Of a DNA stretch of 63,737 bases, positions 9,915 to 18,080 are shown piece by piece. The notes under the pieces are model-generated. The model did not search any database. It had not been told where the DNA came from and worked only from the letters and a program-made list of their open reading frames with translations. Made by a program: the position numbers and the translations under genes. Source of the DNA: Gammaproteobacteria bacterium. Its GTDB lineage: Bacteria; Pseudomonadota; Gammaproteobacteria; Pseudomonadales; Cellvibrionaceae. The stretch lies in NCBI GenBank assembly GCA_021151835.1, contig JAGKWO010000029.1, forward strand, positions 1 to 63,737. The letters run 5' to 3'. Within the stretch, counting starts at the first letter, position 1; every line of letters begins with the position of its first letter.

Positions 9915-9924
9915 ACTCGGAATT
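9900..9924 (+). promoter_or_regulatory. type 1 IscR-binding site
   Basis: The 25-bp sequence beginning ATACTTGAG and ending ACTCGGAATT matches 20 of 25 positions of the enterobacterial type 1 IscR consensus (ATASYYGACTRWWWYAGTCRRSTAT), which I recalled from knowledge. It lies 82 bp upstream of the iscR ATG and overlaps the predicted -10. Its position inside the longer open frame that runs into iscR argues that translation starts at 10006 rather than upstream. Confidence 0.7.
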
Positions 9925-10005
9925 AAAAGTCATGGCAGGATCATGACCGCCCAAGCTACCGCAACCATACTCAGTATCCAGGATTCATACGAGGCGTTTT
10001 CGCTT

Positions 10006-10494
10006 ATGAGACTCACCACCAAAGGCCGCTATGCCGTTACCGCAATGCTGGATTTGGCGCTTCATAGCGAACAAGGTCCGGTTAGCCTGGCGGATATTTC
10101 TGCCCGCCAGGGAATTTCCTTGTCCTATCTGGAGCAGTTATTTGCCCGTTTGCGCCATTTCAAATTGGTAAAAAGTGTTCGAGGTCCGGGTGGCGGTTAT
10201 CGTTTGGAAGGTGACACCGCCAACATCTCTATCGCTCAGGTAGTGGATGCGGTCAGTGAATCACTGGATGCCACGCGCTGTGAAGGCAAAGGCAACTGTC
10301 ACGAAGGTGAAGTGTGTTTGACCCACCATTTATGGGAAGACCTGAGCGCACAGATCCATCGTTTCCTGAGTGAAATTACGCTAGCGGATTTGGTAGCGCG
10401 CAACGACATTCAGGTAGTGCGTCAGCGTCAGGATCTGCGTTTGGCTAACACTATCCACGATGAAACGCACATTGCTGTTAGTGAAATTCTTTAA
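10006..10494 (+). CDS. iscR: Fe-S cluster-sensing transcriptional regulator IscR
   Basis: The 162-residue Rrf2-family regulator senses Fe-S status by binding a [2Fe-2S] cluster and represses its own operon when loaded. The winged helix covers about residues 1-60 (MRLTTKGRYAVTAMLDLA). The cluster ligands C92, C98, C104 and H107 are all present at the same numbering as E. coli IscR, and the length matches. An upstream in-frame ATG at 9868 would add 46 residues. I reject it because the promoter and operator fall inside that stretch and the family begins at MRLT. It heads the suf operon. The stop codon lies within a 14-bp tandem duplication. Confidence 0.95.
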   Translation: MRLTTKGRYAVTAMLDLALHSEQGPVSLADISARQGISLSYLEQLFARLRHFKLVKSVRGPGGGYRLEGDTANISIAQVVDAVSESLDATRCEGKGNCHEGEVCLTHHLWEDLSAQIHRFLSEITLADLVARNDIQVVRQRQDLRLANTIHDETHIAVSEIL

Positions 10495-10510
10495 TCGAAA
10501 TTCTTTAATC
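10483..10510 (+). repeat. 14-bp perfect tandem duplication at the iscR stop
   Basis: GAAATTCTTTAATC occurs twice back to back (10483-10496 and 10497-10510). The first copy contains the iscR TAA stop. The second lies in the iscR-desulfurase spacer just before the GAGGG Shine-Dalgarno of the next gene. Confidence 0.95.
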
Positions 10511-10526
10511 GAGGGTGCTCACCGTT

Positions 10527-11687
10527 TTGCGCAAACCTGTTTATCTAGATTATGCCGCAACTACACCGGTTGCACCGCAAGTGGCTGCGCGCATGGCGGA
10601 GTGTTTAACACTGGAAGGGGTATTTGCAAATCCGGCCTCGCGTTCGCACATGTTTGGATGGCAAGCGGAGGAGCAGGTAGAGGAAGCGCGTGCGCAAGTT
10701 GCCGCGTTAATTAACGCCGATCCACGTGAGATTGTATGGACGAGCGGTGCCACCGAAGCCAACAACCTGGCGCTTAAAGGAATTGCTGAGTCTTATCGCA
10801 CGCAACACAAAGTGGGTGGACACATTGTAGTGTCGGCAATTGAACATAAAGCTGTATTGGATCCTGCCGCGTGGTTAGAAACCCAGGGGTTTCGCATAAC
10901 GCGTATTACTCCGACCAGCGAAGGAATTATTAGTACTGATTTACTGTCTGCTGCACTGGAAGCGGATACTTTTTTAGTCAGCATAATGCAGGTCAATAAT
11001 GAATTGGGCTGCGTTAACGATGTAAAAGCATTAGCAGCACTGTGTAAATCGCGGAATATTTTATTGCATTGTGATGCCGCACAAAGTGCCGGGAAAATTG
11101 CAGTGGATGTGAGGGACTCAGGCGTTGATTTATTGTCCCTGTCGGCACATAAATTTTACGGCCCAAAAGGCGTCGGTGCACTTTATGTGCGTCGCTCTGG
11201 TGATGTTAATGTCGCCGCACAAATTCACGGTGGCGGCCACGAGCGTGGTATGCGTTCAGGGACATTGGCAACCCACCAATTGGTAGGGATGGGCGAGGCC
11301 GCGCGTCTCGCGGCGGAGCAGTTAACAATTGATGCAGCACGTATTGCGCAGTTGCGTGATCGTTTATGGCAAGGATTGGCAGATTTGCCTGCTATTCATC
11401 GCAACGGTTCTGCGCTCGATTGTGTAGGCGGAATTTTAAATATCGCGTTTGGCAATATTGATGGTGAGATGCTCTTGTTGTCATTGCGTGATCTTGCAGT
11501 GTCCAGTGGCTCCGCGTGTAATTCGGCGAGTATGTCGCCGAGTTATGTATTGAAAGCGATTGGGTTAAGTGATGAAGCAGCGCAGGCGTCGCTGCGTTTT
11601 AGCATTGGTCGTTATACCACTGCTGATGAAATTGAATTTGCGATAGAACACATTCGCAGTGTAATCGCCAAGCTGCAAAAAGCGTGA
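10527..11687 (+). CDS. cysteine desulfurase, group I (IscS/NifS type)
   Basis: This PLP enzyme takes sulfur from cysteine as a persulfide for Fe-S assembly and tRNA thiolation. The protein has about 386 residues. VYLDYAATTP is near the N-terminus, the PLP Lys lies in SLSAHKFYGPKG, and the mobile catalytic Cys lies in SSGSACNSAS, the group I (IscS/NifS) arrangement. TTG at 10527 is chosen because GAGGG at 10511-10515 sits 11 nt upstream and the product then begins MRKPVYLDY, like IscS. GTG at 10515 (4 residues longer) has no Shine-Dalgarno. The operon carries a second, SufS-type desulfurase. No iscU, hscBA or fdx follows, so this is an IscS-like enzyme inside a suf operon. Confidence 0.88.
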   Translation: MRKPVYLDYAATTPVAPQVAARMAECLTLEGVFANPASRSHMFGWQAEEQVEEARAQVAALINADPREIVWTSGATEANNLALKGIAESYRTQHKVGGHIVVSAIEHKAVLDPAAWLETQGFRITRITPTSEGIISTDLLSAALEADTFLVSIMQVNNELGCVNDVKALAALCKSRNILLHCDAAQSAGKIAVDVRDSGVDLLSLSAHKFYGPKGVGALYVRRSGDVNVAAQIHGGGHERGMRSGTLATHQLVGMGEAARLAAEQLTIDAARIAQLRDRLWQGLADLPAIHRNGSALDCVGGILNIAFGNIDGEMLLLSLRDLAVSSGSACNSASMSPSYVLKAIGLSDEAAQASLRFSIGRYTTADEIEFAIEHIRSVIAKLQKA

Positions 11688-11720
11688 AGCTTCACGCGTG
11701 CAGCACAGAAGGTAGCTATC

Positions 11721-13157
11721 ATGTCTGAACAAGTCGAACACCTCATTAAAAAAGAATACGCTGCTGGTTTTCACACCAACATCGCTTCTGAAACTCTGCC
11801 ACCGGGATTAAATGAAGATGTTATTCGTTTTATTTCCGCTAAAAAATCCGAGCCGGAATGGTTACTGGAATGGCGATTGAAAGCCTATAAAGCCTGGCAA
11901 GAGATGAGTGAGCCGACCTGGGCGCATGTGAAATACGATGAGATAGATTTTCAATCGGTTTCTTATTATTCCGCGCCCAAATCAATGGATGAAAAACCAA
12001 AGAGTCTGGATGAAGTCGACCCGGAATTATTGCGCACCTATGAAAAGCTCGGCATTCCGTTGCATGAGCAAGCTGCGTTGGCGGGGGTGGCGATGGATGT
12101 GGTGTTTGACTCGGTTTCCGTTGTAACAACGTTCCGCGAAAAATTACTGGAAGCCGGTGTAATTTTTTGCTCGATCAGCGAAGCGGTACAAAAATATCCG
12201 GAGTTGGTAAAAAAATATTTAGGTTCTGTCGTTCCGCAAAAGGACAATTTTTACGCGGCCCTCAATTCGGCCGTATTTTCTGACGGCTCTTTCGTGTACA
12301 TCCCGAAAGGTGTGCGTTGCCCTATGGAGTTGTCCACGTATTTCCGTATCAACGAACAAAACACTGGCCAATTCGAGCGCACGCTGATCGTTGCCGATGA
12401 AGGTTCCTACGTCAGTTACCTGGAAGGCTGTACCGCCCCGATGCGCGATGAAAACCAGGTGCATGCCGCTGTAGTAGAACTGGTTGCATTGGATAACGCC
12501 GAAATTAAATATTCCACCGTACAAAACTGGTACCCCGGTAATGAAGAAGGTAAGGGTGGAATTTATAATTTTGTAACCAAGCGCGGTGTGTGTCATACCA
12601 GTGCAAAAATTTCCTGGACGCAAGTGGAAACCGGTTCGGCGGTGACCTGGAAATATCCTAGCTGTGTGTTGCGCGGTGATAATAGTGTGGGTGAATTTTA
12701 TTCGGTGGCACTCACTAATAATTACCAGCAGGCCGATACGGGAACCAAGATGATCCATATCGGCAAGAACACACGCTCAACCATCATATCCAAAGGGATT
12801 TCGGCGGGTAAAAGTTCCAATGCCTATCGTGGCCTGGTGCGTATCAATCCCGGCGCAGAAGGTGCGCGTAATTACACGCAGTGTGATTCGTTATTAATCG
12901 GCGATAAATGCGGCGCCCACACGTTCCCTTATATCGAAAGCAAAAACCCGACGGCTGTTATTGAGCACGAAGCGACTACTTCTAAAGTGAGCGAGGACCA
13001 AATGTTCTTGTGCCAGCAGCGCGGCCTGGACGCAGAAAAAGCTGTGTCCATGATTGTGAATGGTTTTTGCCGTGAAGTATTTAAAGAGTTGCCCATGGAA
13101 TTCGCTGTGGAGGCGGGCAAATTATTGGAAGTCAGCCTGGAAGGCTCTGTAGGTTAA
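11721..13157 (+). CDS. sufB: Fe-S cluster assembly scaffold SufB
   Basis: The 478-residue subunit of the SufBC2D scaffold is where the nascent cluster is built (E. coli SufB has 495 residues). The beta-helix core includes the family segments FIPKGVRCPMELSTYFRIN and YLEGCTAP, and the C-terminal region carries the conserved Cys of ARNYTQCDSLLIGDKCGAHTFPYIE. It is cytoplasmic, and its 55-bp gap to sufC holds no terminator. It acts with SufC (ATPase), SufD and the sulfur donors SufS/SufE encoded downstream. Confidence 0.96.
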   Translation: MSEQVEHLIKKEYAAGFHTNIASETLPPGLNEDVIRFISAKKSEPEWLLEWRLKAYKAWQEMSEPTWAHVKYDEIDFQSVSYYSAPKSMDEKPKSLDEVDPELLRTYEKLGIPLHEQAALAGVAMDVVFDSVSVVTTFREKLLEAGVIFCSISEAVQKYPELVKKYLGSVVPQKDNFYAALNSAVFSDGSFVYIPKGVRCPMELSTYFRINEQNTGQFERTLIVADEGSYVSYLEGCTAPMRDENQVHAAVVELVALDNAEIKYSTVQNWYPGNEEGKGGIYNFVTKRGVCHTSAKISWTQVETGSAVTWKYPSCVLRGDNSVGEFYSVALTNNYQQADTGTKMIHIGKNTRSTIISKGISAGKSSNAYRGLVRINPGAEGARNYTQCDSLLIGDKCGAHTFPYIESKNPTAVIEHEATTSKVSEDQMFLCQQRGLDAEKAVSMIVNGFCREVFKELPMEFAVEAGKLLEVSLEGSVG

Positions 13158-13212
13158 TCATTTATTTATAATTTGAATTTACCGTGTTGAAAAACTCCCG
13201 GACCTGAAATTT

Positions 13213-13962
13213 ATGTTACGCATTACTGATTTGTTTGCCCGTGTTGAAGAAAAAGAAATTCTGAAAGGTTTAAATTTGACGGTAAAACCGGGCGAAGTTC
13301 ACGCCATTATGGGCCCAAACGGCGCTGGTAAAAGTACCTTGGGTAATGTGTTGTCGGGCCGGGAAGGTTATGCGGTCACTGGCGGGAAAGTGGAATTTAA
13401 TGGCAAGGATTTGTTTGAGCTGGAAATTGAAGAGCGGGCGCGCGAAGGTTTATTTCTGGCGTTCCAGTACCCGGTGGAAATTCCGGGTGTCAGCAATATG
13501 GAATTTTTAAAAGCAGCAGTCGATGCCAAGCGTAAACACAAAGGTGAAGCAGAATTATCGGCCGTGGAGTTTATGAAAATCGCACGCGAAGCCAGCAAGC
13601 GCGTGAGTCTGGATCAAGCATTTTTGAAGCGGGGTGTTAACGAAGGTTTTTCCGGTGGGGAAAAAAAGCGCAACGAAATCATGCAAATGATGCTGCTGGA
13701 ACCCAGCCTGTGCATTCTGGATGAAACGGATTCAGGGCTCGATATTGATGCGTTACAAGTGGTAGCAAATGGGGTTAATGCCATGCGTTCCCCCGAGCGT
13801 AGTTTTATTGTAGTAACCCACTACCAGCGTCTGCTGGATTACATCGTACCCGATTACGTTCACGTATTGGCAAATGGCAAAATTGTAAAAACCGGCGATA
13901 AAAGTTTAGCGCTGGAGCTGGAAGAAAAAGGCTATGCCTGGCTGGAAGATGAGGCCGTATAA
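13213..13962 (+). CDS. sufC: Fe-S cluster assembly ATPase SufC
   Basis: The 249-residue ABC-type ATPase drives conformational change in the SufBCD scaffold. Walker A GPNGAGKST is near residue 36, the Q-loop lies in FLAFQYP, the signature is NEGFSGGEKKRNEI, Walker B CILDETDSGLD lies near 178, and a switch His follows in VVTHYQR. It has no membrane-domain partner, as expected for SufC. The gene is separated from sufD by only 2 bp, so the two are translationally close. Confidence 0.97.
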   Translation: MLRITDLFARVEEKEILKGLNLTVKPGEVHAIMGPNGAGKSTLGNVLSGREGYAVTGGKVEFNGKDLFELEIEERAREGLFLAFQYPVEIPGVSNMEFLKAAVDAKRKHKGEAELSAVEFMKIAREASKRVSLDQAFLKRGVNEGFSGGEKKRNEIMQMMLLEPSLCILDETDSGLDIDALQVVANGVNAMRSPERSFIVVTHYQRLLDYIVPDYVHVLANGKIVKTGDKSLALELEEKGYAWLEDEAV

Positions 13963-13964
13963 GC

Positions 13965-15287
13965 ATGACTGATTTTCAACATCAAGCAATTCGCCTGACA
14001 TCCATGCAGCGTCCGGAGACTTGGCTGGAAAGTTTGCGCACTAAAGCCGCTGACGATTGGCTGGCGCAACCCTGGCCAACCCGCAAGACCGAACATTGGA
14101 AATACACTCCGCTGCAAAACTTGCAAAAAACGATATTGCACGCGTGGGGCAGGGAAGAGGTCCCCATTCTGGATACGCCCTTTGAAAAAAGTCTGGTGCC
14201 ATTGGATGCTTACCGCCTTATTTTTATTGATGGCGTTTTTGATTCATTCAATTCGAGCAAATTGCCCGCAGAAGTTGTGCAATTTTCAACGGCTGATGAA
14301 AACCAGCAAGCCGTTATCCTCAACTATTTGGGGAAAATTGTTGAGGGCGAGCGACACTTGTTCGCTACCTTGAGTAATGCCTGGCTGGATGACGGGTTAT
14401 TGATCCATGTACCGCGCAATCAAACATTGGATAAACCGGTTTATATTGTCAATATATCCACCGCTGCGGCAGTTAGTGCCAATCAGCGCGTGCTGGTTGT
14501 GTTGGAAGAGAATGCAAGTGCAGAAATTGTTGAGCATTATTTTTCTGCTGAATCCGTGCAGCAAGGTTTTGTAAACGCACTGACAGAAATTCATATCGGC
14601 AATAATGCCAGTTTGCAGCACTACCGTCTAAATCTTGAAGAAGAGCAGGCGCAACACATTGGGGCTGTGCATGTGGATTTGCACCGCAATGCGCGCTTGC
14701 GTGGTTTTGCCATTGCGTTGGGTGCGAGCCTGATGCGCATTGATTACCAATTGAATCACCGTGGCCAGGGCGCCGAGCTGGATCTGCAAGGTGTGTATGT
14801 GCCACGTAATAACCAAGTGGTGGATTATCACACCAACATTTGCCATTGGGTTCCTCATTGCAAGTCTAATGAAGTGTTTCGCGGGATCGTTGGCGATTCC
14901 GCCCAGGCTATTTTTAATGGCCGTATTTATATTCATCCGCAAGCACAAAAAACACTGGCAGAATTAAGTAACAAAAACTTACTTACTTCCAATAAAGCCG
15001 AAGTAAATACCAAACCTGAATTGGAAATTTATGCTGATGATGTGAAGTGTGCCCACGGCGCTACCGTCAGCCAGTTGAATACCAATGCCCGTTATTATTT
15101 GCAAAGTCGCGGCTTATCGCGTAGTGAAGCTGAAGTAATGTTGAGTTTTGGTTTTATTAACGAATTGCTGGAGCAAATCGCACAGCCTGTCGTGCACGAT
15201 TATTTGCAACCGCGTTTGGCAATATTGTTCGGGCGCGACAACAGTTTGAATGAAGTGAGCAATTTGTTAGGTGATGGCAATGGTTGA
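13965..15287 (+). CDS. sufD: Fe-S cluster assembly protein SufD
   Basis: The 440-residue paralogue of SufB completes the SufBC2D complex and is linked to iron acquisition during assembly. The C-terminal half carries the family segment RIYIHPQAQKT and AEVNTKPELEIYADDVKCAHGATV, with the conserved Cys/His (KCAHG). The N-terminal WRKTEHWKY-like helix (here RKTEHWKYTPL) is typical. Its 3' end overlaps the start of sufS by 8-17 nt depending on the sufS start chosen, implying coupled translation. Confidence 0.95.
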   Translation: MTDFQHQAIRLTSMQRPETWLESLRTKAADDWLAQPWPTRKTEHWKYTPLQNLQKTILHAWGREEVPILDTPFEKSLVPLDAYRLIFIDGVFDSFNSSKLPAEVVQFSTADENQQAVILNYLGKIVEGERHLFATLSNAWLDDGLLIHVPRNQTLDKPVYIVNISTAAAVSANQRVLVVLEENASAEIVEHYFSAESVQQGFVNALTEIHIGNNASLQHYRLNLEEEQAQHIGAVHVDLHRNARLRGFAIALGASLMRIDYQLNHRGQGAELDLQGVYVPRNNQVVDYHTNICHWVPHCKSNEVFRGIVGDSAQAIFNGRIYIHPQAQKTLAELSNKNLLTSNKAEVNTKPELEIYADDVKCAHGATVSQLNTNARYYLQSRGLSRSEAEVMLSFGFINELLEQIAQPVVHDYLQPRLAILFGRDNSLNEVSNLLGDGNG

Positions 15288-16509
15288 TTCTGCATTCGAT
15301 GTAGAAAAAATTCGCGCTGACTTCCCGATATTGCATCAACAAGTTAACGGCCAACCGCTTGTTTATCTGGATAATGCTGCAACTACACAAAAACCCAACG
15401 CGGTCATTGATGCGATCAGCGATTACTATCGCAACGATAACAGTAATGTTCATCGCGGAGCCCACGCATTGGCTGACCGTGCCACTGTAAAATTTGAAGC
15501 GGCGCGCGAGAAAGTTGCACGGTTTCTAAATGCGCCGTCGGCCCGGCAAATTATCTGGACCCGCGGCACCACGGAAAGTATTAATTTGGTTGCGGCTTGT
15601 TGGGGTAAAACATTTTTACAACCCGGGGACCGCATACTTGTTTCGGCGATGGAGCATCATTCCAATATTGTGCCGTGGCAATTAATTGCTGCGGCGACGG
15701 GAGCAAAGGTCGAGCCTATCCCGGTTGATGCGAATGGCAACATCAATATGCTGGCGTTCGATACGATGTTGGACGCTCACGTAAAAATGGTTGCTGTGGG
15801 CCATGTGTCCAATGCAATGGGAACTATTAACCCTGTCGAAAAAATTGTAACGCTGGCCCATGCCGTTGGAGCGCGGGTATTAATCGATGGTGCGCAATCA
15901 TTGAGTCACTGGGCAGTGGATGTACAGGCATTGAATTGCGATTTTTATGTGTTCTCTGCGCATAAATTATTTGGTCCTACCGGCTTGGGCGTGCTTTACG
16001 GAAAAGAAGATTTGCTCAATGTCATGCCGCCTTATCAAGGTGGTGGCGAAATGATTGAAACGGTGAGTTTTTCCGGCACTACGTTCAATCAATTGCCCTA
16101 TAAATTCGAGGCTGGTACGCCGGATATTGCCGGTGCTATCGGTTTGGGTGCGGCCATCGATTATTTAAATAGCATCGACCGGATTGCCGCTGCTGCGCAT
16201 GAGCAAGCGCTGTTGCGATACGCCGAGGGCAGGGCGCATGCTACACCAGGCTTGAAATTGGTAGGAACAGCCACACATAAAACGTCGGTGATGAGTTTTT
16301 TAATTGAGGGTGTGCATCCGGCGGATGTCGGTGTGTTGCTGGATAAGCAAGGCGTGGCGGTACGCACCGGTAACCACTGTGCACAACCGATTATGGATCA
16401 ATTTGGAATACCTGGTACTGTGCGCGCCAGTTTCAGTTTTTATAACACTTTTGATGAAGTGGATCGTTTGTTCGCTGCGATTGAAAAAGCGAAAACTTTT
16501 TTGCTGTAA
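15280..16509 (+). CDS. sufS: cysteine desulfurase SufS (group II)
   Basis: This PLP-dependent desulfurase hands persulfide sulfur to SufE. The protein has about 409 residues. The DNAATTQKP segment is near residue 30, the PLP Lys lies in FSAHKLFGPTG and the catalytic Cys in RTGNHCAQPIM. Most SufS proteins have His-His before the Cys, whereas here the first His is Asn. ATG at 15280 is preferred because AGGTG at 15269-15273 lies 6 nt upstream. GTG at 15271 and ATG at 15274 overlap that Shine-Dalgarno. It overlaps the end of sufD. Confidence 0.94.
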   Translation: MVDSAFDVEKIRADFPILHQQVNGQPLVYLDNAATTQKPNAVIDAISDYYRNDNSNVHRGAHALADRATVKFEAAREKVARFLNAPSARQIIWTRGTTESINLVAACWGKTFLQPGDRILVSAMEHHSNIVPWQLIAAATGAKVEPIPVDANGNINMLAFDTMLDAHVKMVAVGHVSNAMGTINPVEKIVTLAHAVGARVLIDGAQSLSHWAVDVQALNCDFYVFSAHKLFGPTGLGVLYGKEDLLNVMPPYQGGGEMIETVSFSGTTFNQLPYKFEAGTPDIAGAIGLGAAIDYLNSIDRIAAAAHEQALLRYAEGRAHATPGLKLVGTATHKTSVMSFLIEGVHPADVGVLLDKQGVAVRTGNHCAQPIMDQFGIPGTVRASFSFYNTFDEVDRLFAAIEKAKTFLL

Positions 16510-16541
16510 TTTTTTACCCTATGAATAGGGGGGAGTTGATC

Positions 16542-16898
16542 ATGAGTATCGCTTCATTTGATCCACAACAACAAACTGTGCAGGTTACACCTTCGGCAGT
16601 TGCCCATTTCAAGCGTCAGTTGGATAACAGCCAAAACAAAGCTGTTCGCTTGAGTGTCAAGCAAAGCGGCTGTACTGGCTGGATGTATGTCGTAGACCTG
16701 GTTAATGAATCCAGAGCGGATGATTTGCATTTGTCGCTGGGTGATGGTGTTGAACTGTTGGTGGATCCAAAAAGTTTGCCGGTGGTTGGTGGTACCGAAA
16801 TTGATTATGTCACTGAAGGTGTGAACCGCCAGTTGAAGTTTAACAACCCACGCGTCAAAGATTACTGCGGTTGTGGTGAGAGTTTTAGCGTTAATTAG
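16542..16898 (+). CDS. sufA: A-type Fe-S carrier protein (SufA/IscA family)
   Basis: The 118-residue HesB/IscA-family carrier accepts clusters from SufBCD and delivers them to apoproteins. The three cluster-binding Cys are in SGCTG (near 44) and the C-terminal CGCGESF. ATG at 16542 is chosen because AGGGGGGAG (16527-16535) sits 6 nt upstream. The upstream in-frame ATG at 16521 overlaps that Shine-Dalgarno and would add 7 residues. It lies within the suf operon, 32 bp after sufS. It could equally be called ErpA-like, but the operon position favours SufA. Confidence 0.9.
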   Translation: MSIASFDPQQQTVQVTPSAVAHFKRQLDNSQNKAVRLSVKQSGCTGWMYVVDLVNESRADDLHLSLGDGVELLVDPKSLPVVGGTEIDYVTEGVNRQLKFNNPRVKDYCGCGESFSVN

Positions 16899-16925
16899 TG
16901 ATTAACGCATCAGGAAACGAAATTT

Positions 16926-17462
16926 ATGTCTGAACGACGTATGGTGGTGGCCCAGGCTGATTGCCCCGCGCGCCGGGTGCCTGACGGTACACCATTGACC
17001 ATCCCGGAAGGGACTTTTGTAACCATCACCCAGGCGCTGGGGGGAAACTACACGCTCACCTACCACGGTCAAATGGTGCGTGTGGACGGCACCGATGCAC
17101 ATTTGCTCGGGCTGGAATCAGAACAATTGGAATTTCCTACGCCAACAGACGACACCATCCATGAAGATCAGGTGTGGTATGCGCTGGGAACGGTATTTGA
17201 TCCCGAGATTCCGGTTGACCTGGTCAATTTGGGGTTGATCTACGGGGTTAAAGTCGATCAGGTCACAAAACAGGTAGATATCCGGATGACCTTGACTGCA
17301 CCGGCTTGCGGAATGGGGCCTGTGTTGGTTGGGGATGTGGAATACCGCGTGCGCAAGGTGCCAAACGTCAAAACAGTAAAAGTAGAGCTGGTTTTTGATC
17401 CGCCGTGGCAGCGCCATATGATGAGTGAAGAGGCCCAGTTACAAACGGGCATGTTTTATTGA
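16926..17462 (+). CDS. sufT: Fe-S maturation factor SufT
   Basis: The 178-residue protein has an N-terminal SufT-specific region (about 1-70) and a C-terminal MIP18/DUF59 domain (about 80-175). The DPEIPVDLVNLGLIY motif and TLTAPACGMGP with its conserved Cys are present. Family members help mature Fe-S proteins under high demand. It sits between sufA and sufE with gaps of 27 and 21 bp, so operon membership is clear. Confidence 0.92.
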   Translation: MSERRMVVAQADCPARRVPDGTPLTIPEGTFVTITQALGGNYTLTYHGQMVRVDGTDAHLLGLESEQLEFPTPTDDTIHEDQVWYALGTVFDPEIPVDLVNLGLIYGVKVDQVTKQVDIRMTLTAPACGMGPVLVGDVEYRVRKVPNVKTVKVELVFDPPWQRHMMSEEAQLQTGMFY

Positions 17463-17483
17463 TTCAGGTTGATTGAGTAAGTT

Positions 17484-17906
17484 ATGACCCAATTTGGTGT
17501 AGATGTAAGCGCGGATGACATTATCGATAGCCTGGGTTTTTTTGATAACTGGGAAGAGCGCTACAAGTACATTATTGATCTGGGCAAGGAATTACCCCCC
17601 ATGCCGGAAAGCTTAAGGACCGATGAGTTTTTGGTGCGTGGTTGCCAAAGCCAGGTATGGTTGGTGGACGAATGGCGGGATGGTAAATTGTTTTTCCTGG
17701 CAGATAGCGACGCGTTTATTGTGAAAGGTCTGCTCGGTGTTGTGCTTGCGGCCTTTAATGGTAAAACCCCCGGAGATATCCTCAGTTTTGATATAGACGC
17801 CTATTTTGTCCGGTTGGATCTGCTACAACATTTGAGTTCAACTCGTGGCAATGGACTTAAAGCGATGGTTAAGCGCATTAGGGATAAAGCGGCTGCAACG
17901 CATTAA
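17484..17906 (+). CDS. sufE: cysteine desulfuration protein SufE
   Basis: The 140-residue sulfur acceptor takes persulfide from SufS and passes it to SufB. The acceptor Cys is in VRGCQSQVWL near residue 54, matching the family position. The length is typical (E. coli 138). It is the last gene of the suf operon. A 9-bp hairpin terminator follows at 17979-18003. Confidence 0.95.
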   Translation: MTQFGVDVSADDIIDSLGFFDNWEERYKYIIDLGKELPPMPESLRTDEFLVRGCQSQVWLVDEWRDGKLFFLADSDAFIVKGLLGVVLAAFNGKTPGDILSFDIDAYFVRLDLLQHLSSTRGNGLKAMVKRIRDKAAATH

Positions 17907-17978
17907 AGGTAATTTTATATGCCAGTTTGATAGCTGATTTTGTTTATTAATCAAATAGCTAGGATATAAAAATCATGT

Positions 17979-18003
17979 AAACCCGCGTATAATCCGCGGG
18001 TTT
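17979..18003 (+). terminator. suf operon terminator with TATAAT in its loop
   Basis: A 9-bp perfect stem (AAACCCGCG at 17979-17987 paired with 17995-18003) has a 7-nt loop, TATAATC, followed by TGTATTTTAT. The loop contains a perfect sigma-70 -10 hexamer (17988-17993) on the strand reading into ndk, about 90 bp ahead of its ATG. No good -35 sits 17 bp upstream (TATAAA). Confidence 0.7.
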
Positions 18004-18080
18004 TGTATTTTATGGGGCTTAAAATCGCGTATTGCGGTGGCAAAAGTCCCCTTAAACCAAGAATCGGTGCGGAGTTTCCA

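Noticed and set aside
9868..10005. An upstream extension of iscR by 46 codons.
   Set aside because: The promoter and IscR-like operator lie inside it, and the family begins at MRLT (10006).
18003..18080. A longer N-terminus for ndk.
   Set aside because: It runs out of the suf terminator, and the ATG at 18081 has the Shine-Dalgarno and matches the family start.
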